A stretch of 64,000 bases of DNA from Planctomycetaceae bacterium (GTDB lineage: Bacteria > Planctomycetota > Planctomycetia > Planctomycetales > Planctomycetaceae): positions 1 through 64,000 of the forward strand of contig JANSXP010000016.1 in NCBI GenBank assembly GCA_024742875.1, read 5' to 3'. Both the position numbers and the translations under genes were made by a program. Position 1 is the stretch's first letter. Every line of letters begins with the position of its first letter. This document shows, one piece after another, positions 48,301 to 55,600 of this stretch. The notes below the pieces were generated by a model. The model was given only the letters and a program-made list of their open reading frames with translations, ran no database searches and had not been told where the DNA came from.

Positions 48301-49541
48301 TCCGGCGAAAAGGACTCCAGCGGCACGCTGACCGGCTCCAGCCCGGGGATTGCGTGACACGCTGCGCAGTTGGCGTCGATCACCAGCTGACGTCCGGCGG
48401 CCAAATCCGCGTCCGTTGCTCCATCAGGTTGATCGATGTGACCGGTCGCGTCTGCCGTCTTTTCTGTCAGTGCGGCGACAATCTGACGGCGTTCGTCTTT
48501 GGACAGCTCAAAGCCGGGCATGCGATGATCGGCATTCAGCGAGGCCGGGTCCCGCAGCCAGCGATCCAGCCAGGCGGGCGTGCGACGCTGACCGACACTC
48601 GCCAGATCCGGCGCAGCATAGGTGTCCGTGGCGTCCTCAAATTTCTGTGTTGCCGCCGACACGTTGTGGCACGCGACGCAGCCGGTTGACAGCAGCAAAC
48701 GCTGACCGGCGGACACGTCGCCGTTTTCGGTTTTCTGTTTTGTTTCCGGGTGTGATTTTTTGGAGATCGAAGTCAGAAACTGAGCAATCCTGTTTGCCTG
48801 CTGTGGCGTGAAGCCAAAGTCGGGCATGTGCGAATTGGGCACCACCGAACGCGGGTTCTGCAGCCGCTTTGTCAGGACGGCGAGCGGCTGACTGCCGCGG
48901 ACGCGATCCAGTGCAGGACCGGGCAGTGGCGGCAGATGGGAGGTTGTCTGATGGCAGGCGGCACAGCGAAACGAATCGGCCAGCGCACGGCCATAATCCG
49001 CCAGCTGGGCGTCATGCAGTTCTTCCCGATACAGTACGTCGGCCGGCACAGGTTCCAGGGTAAAACTGTCCGATGACCAGTAGACTGACAGCCGCGCCTG
49101 AGGCTTGTCGCTTTCGGCCGGCGATTCGTACACGACTTTCAGCTCGTGATCACCGGCTGTGAGTGTCACGTTCTCACCCGAGACGAAGCCTCGCTGATTG
49201 TCGGCCTGCAGGACCACCTGGTCATCAATGGTCACCTGCAGGCTGCCAATGACAAACGCATGAAAGCGATGTGTGCCGGGCGTCTTTACCAGCAGCCATG
49301 ACTCCCAGTTCGCATCAAACGGCCCTGCCGGCAGGCGATCGTCGGCCGCATCGCCGCCCCACTGAAAACTGAGGACCGGGTCAATTCGCTGTACCCGCTG
49401 TCCGTGGCTGCGGTAGGTGGCCAGCAGACCCGGATGGAAGTCCGCATCAGTGAAGTCTTCTGCCGCAGCCACAGCACAGAAGGGCTGGACGGGCAGGCAC
49501 AATGTGATCAGCAGAATGTGAAAGATGGTGGGGCGCAGCAT
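45336..49541 (-). CDS. Penta-haem protein: PA14 + five CxxCH + sugar-dehydrogenase-like propeller
   Basis: The 1401-residue exported protein (signal IFHILLITLCLPVQPFCAVA) has a PA14-like carbohydrate-binding region (about 35-170), then five c-type haem motifs: CAACH (193), CVACH (288), CAACH (392), CLSCH (480) and CVACH (615). The C-terminal part (about 950-1270) matches the propeller of membrane-bound glucose/sorbosone-dehydrogenase-like proteins: GHVWIADDTDGDGIPDRTQL, FGILTDGRALLVAH, GVVKIDPSGVVTPFSL, RYPMDIAIDHDGHVFATDN. Such haem-dehydrogenase fusions are frequent in planctomycetes and probably oxidise sugars in the periplasm. GAGGA stands five bases before the ATG. It is third in the BBP7-repeat-haem row. 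Confidence 0.93.
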   Translation of the reverse strand: MLRPTIFHILLITLCLPVQPFCAVAAAEDFTDADFHPGLLATYRSHGQRVQRIDPVLSFQWGGDAADDRLPAGPFDANWESWLLVKTPGTHRFHAFVIGSLQVTIDDQVVLQADNQRGFVSGENVTLTAGDHELKVVYESPAESDKPQARLSVYWSSDSFTLEPVPADVLYREELHDAQLADYGRALADSFRCAACHQTTSHLPPLPGPALDRVRGSQPLAVLTKRLQNPRSVVPNSHMPDFGFTPQQANRIAQFLTSISKKSHPETKQKTENGDVSAGQRLLLSTGCVACHNVSAATQKFEDATDTYAAPDLASVGQRRTPAWLDRWLRDPASLNADHRMPGFELSKDERRQIVAALTEKTADATGHIDQPDGATDADLAAGRQLVIDANCAACHAIPGLEPVSVPLESFSPDAGHCFASARPAATASGNTGEASLLRPRFDLDELKNRSLTTWLTTGTVQSAINAVDKGAMILARNRCLSCHDRDTVQGLSLIAGKLQKLHPDLEGQSQGLVPPSLTAVGDKLQTDYLSKAVKGEQAGRRLPWLMVQMPRFRHSDQETSWLLQHFQATDLIPPQADSARADVLSHIDLTGQHSASAQQLLTGNQLTGAAGFNCVACHQAGPFQPRNVALGTRGSDLMTMGSRIRPRYFQRWMKNPIRVVAGIEMPAIRKGMPDVLEGSLPAQLGVIWTALADSRFTPPTVTSRFEQIASVTADDPPLILRDVFTIGTDAKTFEPVARAFAVGLPSGHSLLIDLDTMNLRLWTYGEFARQRTEGKSWYWDMPGSVIRRPLQTTSIQTVTDERGRVLAPVEDEGRVCELLSYDQKPGFVQLRTRSWYRTNEAPSAATERSPHAAETAWSSPTDPLTPVIFEHTIRPRSSGFEAIVSMADAPPGWRPADVTQETFGTADSLIASQVTVQRLDGPAPGVMITGEVSGQLPPRPAPRELPRINSDPDRLTSTPGFVGSRLPIDGAIMPTAITWLDDGRMAFTSLKGHVWIADDTDGDGIPDRTQLFEEGLAAPFGILTDGRALLVAHKPEVLRLEDTDGDGRADRREVVASGWGYSDNYHDWASGLVRDEDGHLYVGLGSDYSQKKRPVKNDRWRGGVVKIDPSGVVTPFSLSMRYPMDIAIDHDGHVFATDNQGVQNTFNEINHLLPGRHYGVPSRHQPVESLQAEEPAVMVPHPWSRSVNSILFLPDTFAIPGLRGHGIGCEYDSRFLMRFTVQDVNGTLQGASYRFSRPDQEAGGSNFIGPICSAVSPEGELYIGSIWDSGWQGGRNTGGISRLAVDEETFPNGIQEIRAVKGGFEVEFFEPVSRAAALKSASWNIQAFTRKWGGSYATPDSDRFTASIDAVDLDDTRRIVRLSVPDHRAGFLYDLTVDQAVGGGAPLWPAAAHYTMKVVP

Positions 49542-49650
49542 ATCGTTCCTCTGTCAGTGATGATGACATTGGAACGGACGAAGCGATCCCTGGCAATGCG
49601 CAGCGGAAAACGGTCGCTTTGCGTATTTTCGGCACCTTGAAAACGACCGA

Positions 49651-52600
49651 TCAGGTGACATCCAGTCGCAGTACAGCGCTCCACTCGCTGCGAACTCCCG
49701 TGGCACTGCGCGAACGCACCCAGATCGCATAGGTGCCCGGTGCCAGGTCGAATCCGGGCGTGAAACTCTCACCGGCGACAGCCAGTTCGTGGATGACGCG
49801 ATTGGTCACGCCGACGTGGTTGATCCAGATTTCCGTGGACACCGCCGCCGGATCATCATTCCAGGTAATCGTGGGGCGTCGGTTGGCTGTGGTTGTCTGC
49901 GGAAACGTAATTACGGGCTGTGTCAGGGCGCCCACGGAAAAACTCACAGGAGCCGACCATTTGGCGAACTGCCCTGCCCCTTCCGGCTGCACCCAGACCT
50001 GATAATCGCCGTCCGGCAGCGAGGTGCCAAACGTGTAAGATGTTCCGGTAACTGCCGGTTCCCGCAGAAACAATCCGGAGGCATCAGAGACCCACACGTC
50101 GTAATGCGTGGCGGCTGCAAAGGGCGTCCATGAAATTGTGGGGGGATTGGTGCTGACATTGCCCACCGGTGACGTAATGACGGTGGTGTCGTCTACGGTG
50201 AAGGTGTGTGCGGCACTCCAGTCGGAGCCCGTGCTGCCGTCCATAGACTGAACCCAGTAGCGATAGCGGTGACCGCCCTGCAGTCCGGATGTCATCAGCA
50301 GTGACGTTCCGGACACGACCGTTTCCAGCACCTTGGTGGAGGTGGTGGTGATGTCGTTTACCCAGACCCGATAGGCCGAGGCGCCGGTATCCGTCCATTC
50401 CAGCAGCGGTGCGGCAAACACAGACGCCAGCGTGGGGCCGAGGGTCACCGGTGCGCCGGTGACCACAAAGTCTGTTCCGTCGGACCAGTGCCCGACAACG
50501 TCCGCGTTTTTGCCGCGAACCCAGACGGTGTATCGCCCATCCGTCAGCGAGGCGGGCACCACCACAGATGTGCCGACCACATTTGTGGAACGGGCCACTT
50601 CGATTCCCCGCTCGTCCTGCACCACGACATCATACAGCGTGGCTCCATCCACGGACTGCCAGACAACTGTTGGCGATGACTGCACGGTCGACACCAGCGG
50701 TGCGACAATTTCGGCCTGGGGACTGACATCAAATGTGACGGGGCGACTCCATGGTCCTGTCCGTCCCAGGCTGTCAATGGCCCGCACCCACATGCGGTGC
50801 ACGCCGAGCGACAGCGCGGTGGGAATGGTGAGGGCGTTGCCGCTGACAGCCGTGTTGCGATACACCACGCCCACGCCGTCGGTGATCTGCGACAACCAGA
50901 CATCGTACGTCGAAACTCCGGAGATTTCCGTCCATGACAGCGTGGGATGAGCAGATGCCTCGATGCCATTGGCCAGAACCACCGGCTGCAGATCGGCGGC
51001 GGCCTGCTGCACGGGTTCCCGCTCCAGAAAGTGGAAGCCCGTGCCAGTGGCGCCGTCCGCCAGCGTGATGGCGGCGAAGGCATCATTGCGGACAGATCCG
51101 GCCAGCAGTGTGCCGAGTTGTTCGGGACCATCGTCCAGGCCATACGGCTGCTGCTGCACCAGGCTGTATGTTCCCGCCGGCAGGCCGGTGAACGTGTATT
51201 CGCCAAACGTATTGGTGCGGGCTGTGACGAGCACCGGCTGACCATTCGTGCGGCGCCCCGCCAGTGTGACGGAGGCGGCAAACACGGGCGTGTCGCCGGC
51301 ATCCAGAATGCCGCTGTTGTTCACATCCACCATCACGCGGCCCGACAGGCTGCCGGTGGCCGACGCATCGACAGGCGGGGGCGGATCGACATCCGTGTTG
51401 GATGCCAGGAGCTCTCGTTTGGATTCGTCGATCTGCCCTTCGCCAAAGTTGAATCCCACCGCATTGCTGCCGTTGGCAGCGTTCAGATTCAGAGCAAAAA
51501 ACGCGTCGTTGGTCGCGCTGATGCTGCCCGCGCCTGTGCCAGCTGTGTCGCTGCCGTCTTCGTAGATTAATGGCTGCACTTCAAACAGGTGATATTCGCC
51601 CTGCAGCAGTCCAGTGAATTCATACTGGCCAGCCGCATTGGTGGTGGCCGTCTGCAGCACATCATCGCCCAGTCCGTTGCGACCAAAGATACCAACCTGC
51701 ACACCGGCGACGGCCGCTTCGCCGGCATCCTGCACACCGTTGTCGTTCAAATCCTGATAGACACTTCCCGAGACGCTGAACAGCTGGGGATCAATCACCG
51801 TGGCCTGAGCGGCCGTGTTGCTGGCCGGATCGGTGTCCGTTCCGGTGGACGTCACCGTGGCGATGTTCTCGATGCGTCCCCCCAGTGGCAGATCCACACT
51901 GACGACAATCGTGACCACGGCCGTCTCGCCGGGCAGCAGCACACCGATGTCCGCCGTCACGACCTGTCCACTGCCACTCACTGTTCCCTGAGACGTCTGG
52001 GCGCTCATAAAGGTGACCTGCATGGACAGTGTGTCCGTCAGCACCACGTCCGTGGCAGCCGACTGCCCGCTATTGACCACGTCGATGGTGTAGGTCAGTA
52101 CGTCGGGAGATCGCAGCGGATCAGCGTCGTCCGTTTTGGTGACCACCAGATCCACTTCCCGCACAATCTGTGTGGTCTCTGAGGCCGTGTTGGTCGTCAG
52201 ATCGGAGTCCAGCTGGTCGACCTGGGCGACCGTGACCACATTGGTCAGGCTGGAAACGGTGGCCAGCTGACTGACGGTCAGCACGACCGTCAGTTCGCGG
52301 CTGTCGCCAATCGCCAGACTCCCGATGTCCCAGATGCCGGTGGCACTGTTGAACGTTGAACCGCCGGTGCCGGTGACCGACACAATCGAGATGCCGGCGG
52401 GCAAAGTGGTCAGCAAAGCGTCGCTGACCTGCAGTCCTGTGGCATCCGCCTGTCCGCTGTTGGCGGCCGTGATGGTGTAGACCAGATTTCCGGTACCGCT
52501 GCCCGCCACGACCGGATCTGCGGCGTCTGACTTGGTCAGCACGATATCGACGGCCCGCAGCACCTGTGTGGTTTCTGTGGCCGTGTCATTGCCCGGACTG

Positions 52601-55600
52601 CTGTCTGATTCGTTGACCTGAATTACCTGGGCTGTGTTGGTGACGGAGGTGACCGCAGTGGCATCCGTGACGGTCAGCGTGAGTGTAAGAATGCGGGACG
52701 CACCTGCCGGGATCACGCCCACATCCCAGATCCCGGTCGTCTGGCTGAATGAGGTGCTGTGTGAGCCAGTCGCTGAGCTGACGGAGAATCCGGCTGGCAA
52801 ACTGGCAATCAGTGAATCGGAAATCTGCACGCCGCTGGCATCGGAGGGGCCCGAGTTGGCCGCTGTGATGGTGTAAACCAGGTTGTCCGTCCCGGATCCG
52901 GCAAATACCGGATCGACGTTGTCCGTTTTCGTCAGCTCAATATCAACGGAACGTGCGATCGGCGTGTCGGCTGTGGCCGTGTTGTTGGTCGGCGTGCTGT
53001 CCGCCTGATCCAGGTCAGTCAACGACACCGAGTTGGTGACCGTCCCGGCGGTGGCCGCGGAGCCGACCGTGAGCGTGACGGTCAGAGTTTCCGTCACCCC
53101 GGTGTTGAGATTGCCCACCGTCCAGACGCCCGTGCCGCTGTTGAATGTTGTGCTGCCACTGCCCACGGCGGAATCCAGTGACCACCCCGACGGCAGTGCG
53201 GCCAGCAGCGCGTCTGTCAGCGCCACGCCAGTGGCATTTGAAGGGCCGTTATTGGAGGCCGTGATGGTGTAAGTGAGGTTGCCGCCGCCGCTGCCCGCCG
53301 TCACGGATGTCGACGGCCCCGATTTGGTGACGGCGATGTCCACGGCCCGCAGCACCGTGGTGGATTCGGACGCCGTGTTGCTGGTCAGATCCACATCGGT
53401 TTCGTTCAGGCCGCTCACACTGGCCGTATTGGTGGTGGTGCCGATGGCCGCGCTGCTGTCGACCGTCAGGTTGAGGGTGAGGGTCTGTGTGACGCCCGAT
53501 GGCAGAACGCCGACCGTCCAGACACCGCTGGCTGCGGAGAATGTCGTGCTGCCGCTGCCGGTTGCGGATTCCAGTCTCCAGCCGGTGGGCAGTGAAGTGA
53601 GGAGTGGATCGGTCACCGCCACCGCCGACGCATCGGAGGGACCCGCATTTGTGGCAGCGATGGTATACGTCAGATTGCCGATTCCGCTGCCGGAAGCCAC
53701 AGGATCCACGTTGTCCGTTTTCGTCAGCTGAATGTCCACGCTGCGGCTGATGCTTGTGGTTTCCGTGGCCGAGTTGTTGGTTGTGCTGGTGTCGATTTCG
53801 TTGATGGCCGTCAGCGTCACCGTATTGCTGGCGACCTGAGCAATCGCGGCACTGCCCACATTCACTGTGACATCCAGCGTGGCCGTGTCGCCGGTTGCCA
53901 GGGCTGGGATCGACCAGACGCCCGTGGTTTCAGAAAAGCTGCCTGTGGCGGTGGCTGCTGACTCAAACGACCAGCCAGTCGGCAGCGCGGCGATCAGTGC
54001 GTCGGTAAATTCGATGCCCGATGCATCGGACGGACCTGCGTTGCTGGCAGTGAATGTCCAGGTCAGGTTTCCCGTGCCACTGCCGGCGATGACAGAGTCG
54101 CTGGAGTCCGTTTTGGTGATGCCCACATTGACGCGGCGCTGCACGGTCGTGTCTTCGGTGGCCGTATCGTTGGAGGTGTCCTGATCGACTTCGTTCACTC
54201 GTGTGACCGTCACGGAGTTGGTGACGATGCCTTCGGCGGCGGACGGGCCGACCGTCAGTGTGATCGACAGTGATTCTGTATCGCCCTGATTCAGCTGGCC
54301 GATGTCCCAGATGCCCAGAAAGGAATCGAAGGTGGAAGATCCGCTGGGAGTGGCCGAAACCAGCTGCCAGCCCGTCGGCAGGGAGGCGATCAGAGCGTCG
54401 GTGATCAGCAGGCCGGTGGCATTGGACGGTCCGTTGTTGGTGGCCGTAATGTCATACGTCAGATTGCCCGTGCCACCACCAGCCAGCACGGGATCGCCGG
54501 TGTCTGTTTTGGTCAGAGCGATGTCCACGTTACGGGCCACAAGCGTGTCTTCCGCCGCCGTGTTGTTGGTGACATCGGAATCCGACTCGTTAGTGCCGAA
54601 CACGGTGACGACATTGGTGGACCGTCCACTGGCCGCGGTGTCGTCGACCGTCAGCGTGAGGGTGAGCGTGCGCGAATCTCCTGCGGCCAGGTCGCCGATG
54701 GTCCACACACTGGTGCCCATGTCGAACGTGGTGCCTCCGGTGGCGGTCCCGCTGTCGAGTGTCCAGCCGGTCGGCAGGGAGTTCAGAAAAGCATCGTTGA
54801 CCGAGATGCCGGTGGCATCCGACGGTCCATTGTTGGTGGCGGTGACTGTATAGACCAGGTTGCCCGCTCCGCTGCCGGCAATGACCGGGTCGACGTTGTC
54901 GACCTTCTGCAGACTGATGTCCACAATCCGCTGCACCTCGGTGGTTTCGCTGGCCACATTGTTGGCCGTGGTCGATTCCACCTGATCCACGCCAATCACC
55001 GCGGCGGAGTTGGTAACTGTCTGCTCGATAGCTGACGAGCCGACGGTGAGCGTCACCGTGAGCGTTTTGGAAGCCGACGCAGAGATACTGCCGGCATTCC
55101 AGATGCCAGTGGCCGGTGTGTAGATGGTGCCGCCCTCTCCGACTGCCCCCACAAACGACCAGTCGGCCGGCAGAGACGTCAGAAAGGCGTCCTGAATGTC
55201 GACATTCGTCGCGTCAGAGGGGCCGTTGTTGGTGGCCGTGATTGTGTAAACGAGGTTGCCCGGGCCGCTGCCGGCGATGACGGGATCGATGTTGTCCGAT
55301 TTGGTCAGTTCGATGTCGACCACACGGGCAATCGTCGTGTCCTGACGGGCCGTGTTATTAGCGACGGTGGTCTCTGTTTCATTGACACCCGTGACAACCG
55401 CCGTGTTGCTGACCGTGCCGTTGACCGCACGCCCGTCAACGGTCAGTGTGAGCGTCAGCGTTTCTGTGATGCCATCCGCGAGGTCGCCAATGGTCCAGAC
55501 GCCGGTGGTGGTGTCGAAAGACGTGACTCCGCTGCCGACAGCGGAGTCCAGCGTCCATCCGAGTGGCAGCGCTGTCATCAGTGCGTCGGTGACTTCCACT

